A stretch of DNA of 64,000 bases from Streptomonospora litoralis (GTDB taxonomy: Bacteria > Actinomycetota > Actinomycetes > Streptosporangiales > Streptosporangiaceae): NCBI RefSeq assembly GCF_004323735.1, contig NZ_CP036456.1, positions 25,999 to 89,998 of the forward strand, read 5' to 3'. This document shows, in pieces, positions 32,838-40,164 of the stretch. How positions within the stretch are numbered: the stretch's first letter is position 1; each line of letters begins with the position of its first letter. The position numbers were made by a program, and so were the translations under genes. The notes under the pieces were generated by a model. It saw only the letters and a list, made by a program, of their open reading frames with translations, was not told where the DNA came from and ran no database searches.

Positions 32838-32864
32838 GGCGGCGCCCCACCGCGGGGCGCCGCC
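32838..32864 (-). terminator. GC-rich hairpin
   Basis: GGCGGCGCCCC pairs with GGGGCGCCGCC around 5 nt, between the 104-residue gene and parB. Confidence 0.5.
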
Positions 32865-32875
32865 AGGGCGGGTGG

Positions 32876-33190
32876 TTAGAACAGGGCGGCCGCCCGGACC
32901 AGAGCGCGGACCTGGGTGTCGTGGCGCTCGATGAGGGCATCCAGGTTGTCGGCCTGCTTCTCGTCCGGGGCGGTGATGGCGGAGGCCTGCTCGTCGGGGC
33001 CGGAGTTCAGGGTGGCGTTGATGCGGTCGGCGGTGCGGGTGAGGCGCTCGGCGGCGGCGCGGAGGCGGTTCTCGGTGTCGACGAGGTCGGTGACGAGGGT
33101 GTTGAGGAGATGGGCGGCGGCCCGGTTGGTGCCGGCGAGGTCGAAGATGTCGATGTCCTTGCCGGTGTACTTGCGGATGATGTCCTGCAT
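32876..33190 (-). CDS. Small helical hypothetical protein
   Basis: 104 residues from the ATG at 33190 with GGGAGG upstream. Nearly all helical with heptad-like segments (LVTDLVDTENRLRAAAERLT). No family recognised. It is first after promoter copy 6 and precedes parB, so the two may work together. Confidence 0.65.
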   Translation of the reverse strand: MQDIIRKYTGKDIDIFDLAGTNRAAAHLLNTLVTDLVDTENRLRAAAERLTRTADRINATLNSGPDEQASAITAPDEKQADNLDALIERHDTQVRALVRAAALF

Positions 33191-33225
33191 TTCTGCCTCC
33201 CGGGTGTTTGGGTTGCCGTTCTTTG

Positions 33226-33264
33226 TTATATCTAAATCATAATTCAATATGAATCAAATAGCAA
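33226..33264 (-). promoter_or_regulatory. Promoter/operator element, copy 6
   Basis: -35 TTGCTA, 17-nt spacer, -10 TATGAT, tail TTAGATATAA; partial inverted repeat. It drives the 104-residue gene and probably parB. GGGGAATT lies just upstream. Confidence 0.82.
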
Positions 33265-33307
33265 TTGGGGGAGGGGAATTGTCCGAACGAATTTCCCTTC
33301 CCCGCGG

Positions 33308-33631
33308 TCAGCGGCTCACATCAGCGCCTCCGGCGCGGTGCACCGGGTGGCCCCGCTCGCCGTCCCGATCCACCTCCCGGCACCTCTCGCACTCCTGAGG
33401 ACAGCGCACGCGGCAGGCGACCATGTGCGCGCACAGCCCACACACCGGATTCACCTTCGGGCTCGCCCACCACCCGCTGACGGCGTGGGCGCACTCCATC
33501 CGCGCCGGCAGGTAGAGCCACCCGCACAGGGTGTACGCGCACAGGGCGCCGCGGCCGCCACCGAGGTCCACCCAGTGCTCGTATCCGGTGATGATGTGCT
33601 TGACCTCGCCGGACTCGCGGTCGATCGGCAT
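33308..33631 (-). CDS. Cys-rich hypothetical protein
   Basis: 107 residues. The ATG overlaps the previous stop as TGATG. It has eight or more Cys (CAYTLCGWLY, ECAHAV, CGLCAHMVACRVRCPQEC, then ERC), likely two zinc sites. The region VKHIITGYEHWVDLGGG comes first. Function unknown; it resembles cysteine-rich proteins of actinomycete mobile elements. Confidence 0.65.
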   Translation of the reverse strand: MPIDRESGEVKHIITGYEHWVDLGGGRGALCAYTLCGWLYLPARMECAHAVSGWWASPKVNPVCGLCAHMVACRVRCPQECERCREVDRDGERGHPVHRAGGADVSR

Positions 33632-33996
33632 CACGCGCCCTCCTCGCCCACGCCCAGCTCCGCCAGGCGCGCCACCAGTTCGCCGCGCAGCCCGAGCGTT
33701 TCGGGGTCGGCCTCGTCCTCCAGGGCGTGCAGCTCCTCGGTCAGCGCCACCGCCTCGCTCACCCGGTCGATGGCCGTGCACGCGGTCTCGTAGGCGATCT
33801 GGAGGATGAGGCGGCCGAAGGTGTGGGCCACCACGGTGCTGGAGCCCAGCCCCTCGGCCTGGGCCGCCCAGTCGGCTGCGGCCTTGGGCGCGGCCGTGTG
33901 CAGGCTGTAGCCGGCCTCCACGTAGGACCGCAGGTGCAGGCGGGCCTTGTCGGCCAGCTCTTCAGGGACGGCGTCGAGGTTCGCGAAGCGTGCCAC
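33631..33996 (-). CDS. Helical hypothetical protein
   Basis: 121 residues starting at a GTG with GAAGGAG upstream. Alanine-rich helices (LADKARLHLRSYVEAGYS, then HTFGRLILQIAYETACTAID) and an acidic end. No family recognised. It is coupled by TGATG to the Cys-rich gene. Confidence 0.6.
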   Translation of the reverse strand: MARFANLDAVPEELADKARLHLRSYVEAGYSLHTAAPKAAADWAAQAEGLGSSTVVAHTFGRLILQIAYETACTAIDRVSEAVALTEELHALEDEADPETLGLRGELVARLAELGVGEEGA

Positions 33997-34040
33997 GTGT
34001 GCTCCTTCGGGTCGGTGAACAGAGGAAGAGGAGGGGGAGG

Positions 34041-34069
34041 GGCCCCGCCCGCTGCGTGCGGGCGGGGCC
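34041..34069 (-). terminator. GC-rich hairpin
   Basis: GGCCCCGCCCGC pairs perfectly with GCGGGCGGGGCC around TGCGT, 7 nt after the stop of the 93-residue gene. Confidence 0.55.
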
Positions 34070-34075
34070 GGTGCG

Positions 34076-34357
34076 CTACCAGTCGAGCGCCTCGGAGGCG
34101 ACGCCGGGCAGGTGCCCGAGCTGGGCGCCCTCGCCGATGTAGACCACCCCCGGCGGCTCCTCGTCCTCGGCGACGCCGGGCTCGGAGCCGGTGGAGGGGG
34201 CGGGGTCGATCTCGGCGACGCCCACCCGGCCGACGCTGTACTCGAACGGCCAGGAAGGCGACTGCGCCAGCCGGACGGGTGCGTCCAGGCCGGCGCCGGC
34301 CTCCTCGGCCGCCGCCTGCAGGGTCGCGATCAGGTCGCGCACGGTCATCTCGTCCAT
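34076..34357 (-). CDS. Small hypothetical protein
   Basis: 93 residues. MTVRDLIATLQAAAEEAGAG followed by LDAPVRL resembles short proteins that begin with a helix and a strand, then a long acidic loop and a strand (VVYIGEG). The ATG at 34357 has AAGGGGAAT upstream. It is the first gene after promoter copy 7. Function unknown. Confidence 0.6.
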   Translation of the reverse strand: MDEMTVRDLIATLQAAAEEAGAGLDAPVRLAQSPSWPFEYSVGRVGVAEIDPAPSTGSEPGVAEDEEPPGVVYIGEGAQLGHLPGVASEALDW

Positions 34358-34420
34358 GACGGATTCCCCTTCTTCCTCTATTCAGAAATCAACCGGTACG
34401 GAATATCCGAACCGTCTTTG

Positions 34421-34459
34421 TTATATCCTAATCATAATAACTACCTATCAGGATAGCAA
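34421..34459 (-). promoter_or_regulatory. Promoter/operator element, copy 7
   Basis: -35 TTGCTA, 17-nt spacer, -10 TATGAT, tail TAGGATATAA. A lone copy of the -35 half (ATTCAGAAATCAA on the plus strand) lies downstream at 34380-34392, perhaps a remnant of another element. Confidence 0.8.
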
Positions 34460-34519
34460 TAGGAATGGAAGGGGAAATTCAAGATTTTCGCAGGTCACAG
34501 GAGTGAAGGGGTGTCGGTG

Positions 34520-34558
34520 TCGCTATCCGTGTAGCGACCGTTTATGATCGAGATATGA
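34520..34558 (+). promoter_or_regulatory. Diverged plus-strand copy of the promoter/operator element
   Basis: TCGCTA, 17-nt spacer, TATGAT, then CGAGATATGA: the same layout as the minus-strand copies but on the plus strand. TCGCTA and TAGCGA form an inverted repeat (34520-34537) over the -35. The -10 ends 6 nt before the ATG at 34555, so transcription should start at or next to the start codon, making a leaderless mRNA. Confidence 0.65.
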
Positions 34559-34971
34559 CCACGAGTGAGAAGGACACCGCGCTAGCCACCATCGGCCGCA
34601 TCCACGACGACCGCGCCCGCCTCGCCGACGAAGAGGTCGCCGCCGTCTCCACCGCCCGCCACCACACCACCGCCTGGCGCATCATCGCCGACGCCCTCGG
34701 CATGGCCCAACCCAACGCCGTCCGAAAATTCGGCAAGCGCCTGGCCACCCCCGGCGAGGCCGGCGACCCCGACCAGGCCCTCAGCGCCCTGCGACGCATC
34801 CAAACCGACCGCGAACACCTCGCCGACGAGGAGCTGCACGCCGTCGCCGCCGCCCGCACCCACGGCGCCACCTGGGACGAGATCGCCGCCCGCATGGGCC
34901 GCAAAACCCCCAACGTGCAGGTGTCGTTCGCGCCCAAGCTCACCACCACCACGACCGTCGCCGACGAGTAG
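34555..34971 (+). CDS. Tandem-repeat helix-turn-helix-like regulator (candidate)
   Basis: 138 residues formed by two copies of one about 50-residue unit: RIHDDRARLADEEVAAV...ADALGMAQPNAVRKFGKRL and RIQTDREHLADEELHAV...AARMGRKTPNVQVSFAPKL. Each ends in a helix-turn-helix-like motif (W-x-I-AxxxG-x-x-x-PN). It is one of very few plus-strand genes here, and its leaderless promoter is a diverged copy of the repeated element. That arrangement fits an autoregulated DNA-binding protein that might control all copies; this is a hypothesis. Confidence 0.65.
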   Translation: MTTSEKDTALATIGRIHDDRARLADEEVAAVSTARHHTTAWRIIADALGMAQPNAVRKFGKRLATPGEAGDPDQALSALRRIQTDREHLADEELHAVAAARTHGATWDEIAARMGRKTPNVQVSFAPKLTTTTTVADE

Positions 34972-35030
34972 CCGACCACCGCTGCGGCTGTGACCCTTCC
35001 CCGGCCGATCCCGACCCCGCAGCCCGGCTC

Positions 35031-35732
35031 TCAGCGCCGCAGCACCTGGGCGTAGCAGCGGCACCGGAAATGCGCCGGCGGCCGCCCGGAGAACGCCTCC
35101 CAGTCCACCTCCCGGAGGGTGAAGCGCTCCCTGCTGCCGATCACCCGGCCGTGGGCGGGCCGGCAGATCGGGCACACCCGTTCGTCGCGGCGCGTGTACC
35201 ACTTCAGGTCGTAGGCGAAGAGGGCGGCGTACCAGGCCCGTCCTGCCGTGTGGGCGCGGGTGATCGCGGTCGCGGTGACGTTCCACACCCGGCTGGCGGT
35301 CTGCTGCACCGCCAGGGCGGGTTCGACGGCGCGCGGCCCGGTCTCCACGTGCAGCCCGCTCGTGGTGATGATGAAGCGGACGTCTTGGCGCAGGTCGACG
35401 TCCGCGGTGAGGTTCGCGGTCTGCGTGTCGTCGGGGATGCCGTCCTGTTCGCGCCCGTCGGGCGGGGGCGCCTCGGTGCGGGCGCCGGCGGCGCCGATGC
35501 GCACCGCCTGGCGGGCGGCGTTGGTCGCGGTGTCGGTGAGGGCGGCGCGGGCCTCGCGCAGCAGGCGGGCGACCCGGCCGCGCTGGCGGGTGCGGTCGAG
35601 GGGGGTGCGGGGGTTCTGCTCGGCCGCGCGCTGGGCCGGGACCAGGTGGCGTTCGATGTCCTCGCGGGTGGCCTCCTCCATGGCGTTGAGGTCGGGCGTG
35701 GTGTCGTCGGGCTCGGGCAGCGGCATCGCCAT
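35031..35732 (-). CDS. MuF-like minor head protein (displaced)
   Basis: 233 residues from the ATG at 35732 with GGAGG upstream. The C-terminal half has HTAGRAWYAALFAYDLKWYT, RDERVCPICRPAHG and GRPPAHFRCRCYA, the Cys/His pattern of the phage Mu F-like head morphogenesis domain (zinc-binding CxxC and HxRCRC). The N-terminal half is helical. This gene normally follows the portal, but it lies about 15 kb away in a block of small early-type genes. It might be a relocated head gene or an unrelated reuse of the domain. Confidence 0.75.
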   Translation of the reverse strand: MAMPLPEPDDTTPDLNAMEEATREDIERHLVPAQRAAEQNPRTPLDRTRQRGRVARLLREARAALTDTATNAARQAVRIGAAGARTEAPPPDGREQDGIPDDTQTANLTADVDLRQDVRFIITTSGLHVETGPRAVEPALAVQQTASRVWNVTATAITRAHTAGRAWYAALFAYDLKWYTRRDERVCPICRPAHGRVIGSRERFTLREVDWEAFSGRPPAHFRCRCYAQVLRR

Positions 35733-35748
35733 GGCTGTTTCCTCCGGA

Positions 35749-36192
35749 TCAGTCGTCGCCGTCGTCGATCTGGTTGATGATGTGGCGATACCGGGCGGTG
35801 GAGTACTCCAGCAGGCCGAGGATGCGGTGCGGCGGCATCTCGTCCTCGGGGCCCACGCGGAAGTTCACCGACATGCCTTTGTTCTCGGGGGCGAAGGACT
35901 CGGCGGCGCCGATGACGAGGAAGTCGGTGAGGTACCAGCCCTCCTCGATGGCCTCGCCGGTGGTCACGGTCCGGTCGAGGGCGGCGTGGATGCGGGCGTA
36001 GGGGCTCGGCGCCGGAGCGGGGGCCTCAGGCGGGTCGTCGGCGATGCCCCAGTGGGCGCGGCAGGTCATGCACACCACGTGGACTGGCCAGTCGGCCAGG
36101 TCGTCGTGGGTGCGGACGTTGATGACGTCGTAGGTGTGACCGGTGTCGCGGCATTCCTCAGCCGGCTCGGGGGCGGGGTGGGGTGTGGTCAT
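35749..36192 (-). CDS. Hypothetical protein with Cys/His N-terminus
   Basis: 147 residues from the ATG at 36192. The N-terminal third contains CRDTGHTYDV and VVCMTCRAHWG, a likely zinc site; the rest (EEGWYLTDFLVIGAAESFA, YRHIINQIDD) is alpha/beta. No family recognised. It is 16 nt from the MuF-like gene. Confidence 0.6.
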   Translation of the reverse strand: MTTPHPAPEPAEECRDTGHTYDVINVRTHDDLADWPVHVVCMTCRAHWGIADDPPEAPAPAPSPYARIHAALDRTVTTGEAIEEGWYLTDFLVIGAAESFAPENKGMSVNFRVGPEDEMPPHRILGLLEYSTARYRHIINQIDDGDD

Positions 36193-36482
36193 GGATGGTC
36201 GTTTCTGTGGTCGGCGTGCTCTTGGGCGCGTTCGGATGCGCGGGCGATGCTGGTGGTCAGGGCGCGGAGAGCGAGGTGGGCGGGCCAGATGAGGCCGACG
36301 CCGATGGCGAAGCCGGCGTTGACGCGGCGCTGGTGAGCGATCCAGTCCAAGTTGCGGGAGCTGACCGGGAACCGTTTGATGTCGCGCGCGGTTTCTCGGG
36401 CGGCCCAGGTGGGTGCGACGCGGGCGAGGCCGTACCAGAGGTAGACGAAGACCAGGGCGAGGGCGATGGCCAGCGTGATCAT
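36189..36482 (-). CDS. Small membrane protein
   Basis: 97 residues. Residues 1-22 (MITLAIALALVFVYLWYGLA) form a membrane segment and residues about 54-75 (AGFAIGVGLIWPAHLALRAL) a second; the segment between is basic (cytoplasmic by the positive-inside rule). It overlaps both neighbours by 4 nt. Function unknown. Confidence 0.65.
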   Translation of the reverse strand: MITLAIALALVFVYLWYGLARVAPTWAARETARDIKRFPVSSRNLDWIAHQRRVNAGFAIGVGLIWPAHLALRALTTSIARASERAQEHADHRNDHP

Positions 36483-37069
36483 GACGCCTCCGCGGGGGCG
36501 GGTTCGGCGATGCCGAGGCGGCGCAGGCACACCATGAGGTGGCGGGCGTCGGCGAGCGCGTCGTGGGCGCCGGCCTCCTGGTCGGGAACGGCCGCATCAG
36601 GGCGGTGCGCCAACTCCTGCTGGAGGTCGCGCGTGAACATCGGCAGCCCTTGAGGCAGGCGGATCATCGGCCCCCAGAGCTGGGCGAGGGCGACGTGGTT
36701 GTAGGCCCCGAAGTCGGCCCACAGCTCCGGCTCACCGGCGGCGAGGAGGAACTCCCGCACCTCGTTGGCGACGACCCACCGCGGTTTCACGCGGGCGTCG
36801 GTGTGGTCGGGGCCGACGCTGTTCACCAGCGGTTTCGGCCACTGGCGCTGGCCGGTCTTCAGGTAGGCGTCCACCTGTTTGCGGCCGGTGATGGGCAGGT
36901 GCGGCACGACGTTGCGCATCAGCCAGTCGTGCTCGCGGATGCGGTCCCAGCCGGCGTCGGCGACCACGGCGTAGTACTCGCGGCCGTCCTCGCACACGAT
37001 GGCGAGCGAGATCGGGTCGATGACCTTCCCGTCCTCGTGGAACTCGAAGTCGTAGGCATAGCAGGTCAT
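36479..37069 (-). CDS. 3'-5' exoribonuclease-like protein (DEDDh, Rv2179c-like)
   Basis: 196 residues. AYDFEFHEDGKVIDPISLAI has the Asp-Glu pair of DEDD exonucleases, LWADFGAYNHVALAQLWG supplies the next Asp, and AGAHDALADARHLMVCL is the final His-x4-Asp. This order and size match the Rv2179c-like family, compact exoribonucleases common in mycobacteria and phages. It may trim host or phage RNA. Coupled by ATGA to the membrane protein gene. Confidence 0.85.
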   Translation of the reverse strand: MTCYAYDFEFHEDGKVIDPISLAIVCEDGREYYAVVADAGWDRIREHDWLMRNVVPHLPITGRKQVDAYLKTGQRQWPKPLVNSVGPDHTDARVKPRWVVANEVREFLLAAGEPELWADFGAYNHVALAQLWGPMIRLPQGLPMFTRDLQQELAHRPDAAVPDQEAGAHDALADARHLMVCLRRLGIAEPAPAEAS

Positions 37070-37073
37070 GGCG

Positions 37074-37283
37074 TTACAGGCTCCGGATGACGTTGCGGAT
37101 GGGGCGCCGGTGGTCGGCGGTCGGCAGGGTGAGGTGGTCGTCGCCGCCGGGCGGGACGACGATGCTGGGGTGCCGCAGCGGGCAGGGGGCGCCGCCGCGG
37201 GTGTGGTGGGGGTAGAGCAGGTCGGCGGTGGTGAGCGCGACCGTGCGGGAGCAGTAGGGGCACGTGGTGCGGGGGCGGCGCAT
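37074..37283 (-). CDS. Small zinc-finger protein
   Basis: 69 residues. MRRPRTTCPYCSRTVALTT has a CxxC knuckle, with LLYPHHTRGGAPCPLRH completing a possible zinc site; the C-terminus is basic. The start overlaps the previous stop as TGATG. Function unknown. Confidence 0.6.
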   Translation of the reverse strand: MRRPRTTCPYCSRTVALTTADLLYPHHTRGGAPCPLRHPSIVVPPGGDDHLTLPTADHRRPIRNVIRSL

Positions 37284-37882
37284 CAGTCCTCCTCGGTTCG
37301 GGCGACGATCTGGCGGGTGCCGCAGTGGGCGCAGGGGACCTCGACGAGACCGTCGGGCAGGTGCAGGCGGCGCGTGGACCCGAAGGTGGTGACGTCGATG
37401 GTTTCGCGGACCTGATCGAGGTCGTCGGGGGCGGGGTCGGTGTATCCCTGGGGCGGGGTGTGGTGGCCGCGTTCGTGGCAGTCCTGGCGGTCGTGCCACT
37501 GCTCCAGCTCGGCGACGCGGTGCCCCACGGAGATTCCCGGTGGCGGGGTGCGGTCGCGGTGCCACGCGCGCGCCTCCATGGCGGCCAGGCCGGCGGTTAC
37601 GAGGGTGAGCCCCACCCGCAGCGGCGGGAACTCTTCGAGGATCAGAAACGGCAGGCTGGTGAGGGTGAGGACCGTAAGCACCACGGTCCCGACGGCGTGG
37701 CGGCTGAGGCGGGTCCAGCGGCGGCGGGCGTGGTCCAGGGCGGCGACCGCGGCGAGCAGCGCCAGCATGGGCACGGTGAGGATCAGGACGAGCCAGCCGT
37801 GTTCGAGGATGAGGCGCGCGTACATCGCGACCAGTCCCACGGTCGCCAGGCCCAGGACGGCGGGGAGCAGGTAGCGCTTCAT
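37283..37882 (-). CDS. Membrane protein with C-terminal zinc-ribbon-like end
   Basis: 199 residues. Four membrane segments are visible (about 4-22, 29-52, 65-84 and 88-105), followed by a His-rich soluble part (WHDRQDCHERGHH) and a short CAHCG ribbon near the end. It overlaps both neighbours. A DNA-packaging or envelope role cannot be decided; it is not a typical holin because of its length and tail. Confidence 0.65.
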   Translation of the reverse strand: MKRYLLPAVLGLATVGLVAMYARLILEHGWLVLILTVPMLALLAAVAALDHARRRWTRLSRHAVGTVVLTVLTLTSLPFLILEEFPPLRVGLTLVTAGLAAMEARAWHRDRTPPPGISVGHRVAELEQWHDRQDCHERGHHTPPQGYTDPAPDDLDQVRETIDVTTFGSTRRLHLPDGLVEVPCAHCGTRQIVARTEED

Positions 37883-38649
37883 GCGGGGTCCTCGGTGTCG
37901 GGCAGGGCGCGCATGCCGTTGGCGAGCGCGTCGGTTCCGGGGCCGGCCCCGAGGACGTTGTCCTGCAGGTAGCGCGCGCACCGTTCGCGCTCCTGCCGGC
38001 GGATGGTCTGGGCGTCCTCGTCGTCGCCCTCGATGGCGAAGCGCAGGTCCGCGCGTGCTCGGGCTGCGCGGCGGCGGGCGGATTCCCAGGCGGTGTGGTA
38101 CCTCTCGGCCTGGTTGTGGGCGGTTTCGGCCGGGTGGCACCAGTGGGGGTCGTGGGGGTTGCCGGTGGTGCCCCAGGGCAGCATCAGCCCGTCACCCGCA
38201 CGCCGCGGCACCACGTGGACGTGCAGGTGGAACACGGACTGGGTGGCCGGCTTTCCGATGGAGGTGAGGATGTTGGAGTGCTCGGCCTCGGCGGCGAGCT
38301 GGACGGCGCGGCGCATGGTGGCCGCGGCGATGTCGGGGTCGGTGGCGGCCGAGTCCACGTGCACCCGGGGGATCACGAGGGTGTGCCCTTCCACCACGGG
38401 GTTGAGTGGGGTGAAGGCGATCGCGTCCTTCCACTCCCGGACGATGGTGGCGGGTTCGTCGCCGGCGAGAATGGCGCAGAACACGCAGGGCGGGGCATGG
38501 TCGGTGTGGCAGCGGCAGGCGCACTGGAAGAACAGCAGCTCGCCGGGGCACAGGTCGTGGCCTTCGGGAGCCTGGTCGAGGCAGGCGTCGTAGCACAGCG
38601 GGCCGATGCCGCCGCGCTCGGGCAGGTCGCGCTTGGTGTAGGTGGGCAT
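37879..38649 (-). CDS. HIT-family hydrolase with Cys-rich N-terminal extension
   Basis: 256 residues. CVFCAILAGDEPATIV, NPVVEGHTLVIPRVHV and the triad VFHLHVHVVPRRAGDGL (H-x-H-x-H) define a histidine triad nucleotide hydrolase or transferase. Before it lies a 55-residue Cys-rich segment (LCYDACLDQ, CPGELLFFQCACRCH), and after it an about 90-residue helical extension. HIT proteins cleave AMP-linked or nucleotide-linked substrates. A phage-borne copy might act on nucleotides or reverse adenylylation; substrate unknown. Confidence 0.85.
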   Translation of the reverse strand: MPTYTKRDLPERGGIGPLCYDACLDQAPEGHDLCPGELLFFQCACRCHTDHAPPCVFCAILAGDEPATIVREWKDAIAFTPLNPVVEGHTLVIPRVHVDSAATDPDIAAATMRRAVQLAAEAEHSNILTSIGKPATQSVFHLHVHVVPRRAGDGLMLPWGTTGNPHDPHWCHPAETAHNQAERYHTAWESARRRAARARADLRFAIEGDDEDAQTIRRQERERCARYLQDNVLGAGPGTDALANGMRALPDTEDPA

Positions 38650-38879
38650 CAGGCGTCCGTCTCTTCGTGTCCGATCTCGGTGAGGCGGGGGTCGAGTTCT
38701 TCGTCGGCGGGCACGGTGGTCATGGCGGTGACGAGGCGATGCGCAGCGTCGTAGACCGATGGGGCGCACCCGGTGGCCTGGATCCGGTCGAGGAGGTCGG
38801 CCAGCTCCGCGGGGGCGGGGCGCAGCTGGTGTTCGCGCAGCAGGGTGGCGGCTTGGCGCAGCCGCAGGTGGCTCCTCAT
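38649..38879 (-). CDS. Small helical hypothetical protein
   Basis: 76 residues. RSHLRLRQAATLLREHQLRP then AELADLLDRIQATGCAPSVY; helical, no known family. It is coupled by TGATG to the HIT gene and overlaps the gene before it. Confidence 0.55.
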   Translation of the reverse strand: MRSHLRLRQAATLLREHQLRPAPAELADLLDRIQATGCAPSVYDAAHRLVTAMTTVPADEELDPRLTEIGHEETDA

Positions 38880-39256
38880 CCGCCGGCCGCGGGGGCGTGG
38901 GCGTAGGGGGAGTAGCCGCATCCCTGGCACAGCGCCATTTCGCCGATGCGGATGACGCTCTCGTCGAGGGTGGTGTAGGTGGTCAGGCGCAGCAGGGTGC
39001 TGCGGTGGCAGGCGGGGCACGATTCTTCGGTGGCGGCGCCGTTGGTGATGCGGATGTCTCCGGGGTCGGCGACCGCGTCGTCATCGATGAGGTCGTCGCC
39101 GAGTTCGGCGAGGACGGCGGCGGTGAGCTGGTTGGTTTCCTCCCACCGCAGCCGCACCTCGGCGCCGCCGTAGGCCGCGCGCCAGGTGTCGGCGGTGAGG
39201 CAGATGGGGCGCGACAGCGCTTGAGTGAGGCGGGCGCGCAGCGTTTCGGTGGTCAC
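38876..39256 (-). CDS. Hypothetical protein with zinc ribbon
   Basis: 126 residues from a GTG at 39256 (GAGG upstream). An N-terminal helical part (TLRARLTQALSRPICLTAD) precedes CPACHRSTLLRL and LCQGCGYSPYAHAP, a four-Cys zinc ribbon. Function unknown; part of the overlapping small-gene run. Confidence 0.6.
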   Translation of the reverse strand: MTTETLRARLTQALSRPICLTADTWRAAYGGAEVRLRWEETNQLTAAVLAELGDDLIDDDAVADPGDIRITNGAATEESCPACHRSTLLRLTTYTTLDESVIRIGEMALCQGCGYSPYAHAPAAGG

Positions 39257-39261
39257 TGGCC

Positions 39262-39591
39262 TCACGCCCTCCAGACCGGGAGCTGGTGCGCCGGGTGGGC
39301 GGCGAGTTGGGGGTCGAACCGCACCGGTGTCGACATGGCCGGGGTGGCGGTCGGCCCGGTTGCGGGCCCGTCGCCGCGGCGGTGGCGGGTGTGCAGGTCG
39401 GTGAGGTCGGCGACGGTCACCCCGGGGAACCCGACTGGTTCGCGGGTGAAGGCGTCGCGGCCCAGGTTGAGGGTGCGTACGGCGTGGGCGATGGCGGCGA
39501 ACGCCTCGTTGCGGGCGTCGTCGGTGGCGGCGTCGAGCTGGATGGCGACGGTGATCGTCCGGTCCAGCACGGTGATGCGATGGCGGGTCAT
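39262..39591 (-). CDS. Small hypothetical protein
   Basis: 109 residues. RITVLDRTITVAIQLDAATD then AFAAIAHAVRTLNLG gives a strand-strand-helix pattern; the rest is proline-rich and probably flexible. Coupled by ATGA to the next gene upstream. Function unknown. Confidence 0.55.
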   Translation of the reverse strand: MTRHRITVLDRTITVAIQLDAATDDARNEAFAAIAHAVRTLNLGRDAFTREPVGFPGVTVADLTDLHTRHRRGDGPATGPTATPAMSTPVRFDPQLAAHPAHQLPVWRA

Positions 39592-39980
39592 TCGCGGGCT
39601 CCGGTGGGTGCGGTGGCGGGCAGGTCGGCGAGGAGGCGGCGGACCTCGTCACGGGAGCGGCGTCGGCGGAGCTGGGGGCGGTTGGCCGCGGAGGTGTAGC
39701 GGTTGCAGGCGCGGGCGAACCGTTTGCGGGCGTGCAGCGGCCCGGTCAGGTCGAGGCTGTGGGTGCGCAACAGCAGCCGGCCGTCGTGGGTGTGGGTGGC
39801 GGTGAGGCCGTAGGCGCGGGCGCGCAGCGCGAGGGTGACGGGAACCGTGTGGCCGAATCGCGGGTGTCCGAGCGCCGTGACGAGGACCACGACCGTTGAT
39901 TCGTCATCCACAGGCCCGTATCTCTTGAACCCGTCGGTGGCGGGGGCGAGCGATTCGTCGCCGCTGTTTCGTGGGGTCAT
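39588..39980 (-). CDS. Small basic hypothetical protein
   Basis: 130 residues. Beta-rich middle (VVVLVTALGHPRFGHTVPVT) and a very basic C-terminal half (RKRFARACNRYTSAANRPQL, RRRRSRDE). Nucleic-acid binding is plausible. It is first in its operon, after the palindrome at 40010-40035. Confidence 0.55.
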   Translation of the reverse strand: MTPRNSGDESLAPATDGFKRYGPVDDESTVVVLVTALGHPRFGHTVPVTLALRARAYGLTATHTHDGRLLLRTHSLDLTGPLHARKRFARACNRYTSAANRPQLRRRRSRDEVRRLLADLPATAPTGARE

Positions 39981-40009
39981 GGTGCTCCCAGGTCGGGCGA
40001 TGCGTTTGT

Positions 40010-40035
40010 GCTATCGATCTCGTGTCGACGATAGC
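40010..40035 (-). promoter_or_regulatory. Palindrome, possible operator
   Basis: GCTATCG and CGATAGC arms are separated by 12 nt. It lies upstream of the 130-residue gene on the minus strand. The GCTATC half-site recalls the inverted repeat at 34520. No convincing -10/-35 pair could be fixed. Confidence 0.4.
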
Positions 40036-40089
40036 CGCACGTTATGGTGAGGGCACGTGTTGGTGGGAAACGCCGTGAGCTGGACACGA

Positions 40090-40127
40090 CGAAGGGCCCA
40101 GAGGTGGGGGAACCTCTGGGCCCTTCG
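40090..40127 (+). terminator. Perfect 15-bp terminator hairpin
   Basis: CGAAGGGCCCAGAGG pairs perfectly with CCTCTGGGCCCTTCG, followed on the plus strand by TTTGTCGTTTGT. It follows the stop of the minus-strand gene at 40165, so it may work both ways. No plus-strand gene ends here. Confidence 0.75.
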
Positions 40128-40164
40128 TTTGTCGTTTGTGGTTCGTCGAGCTCCGGGTCAGGTC

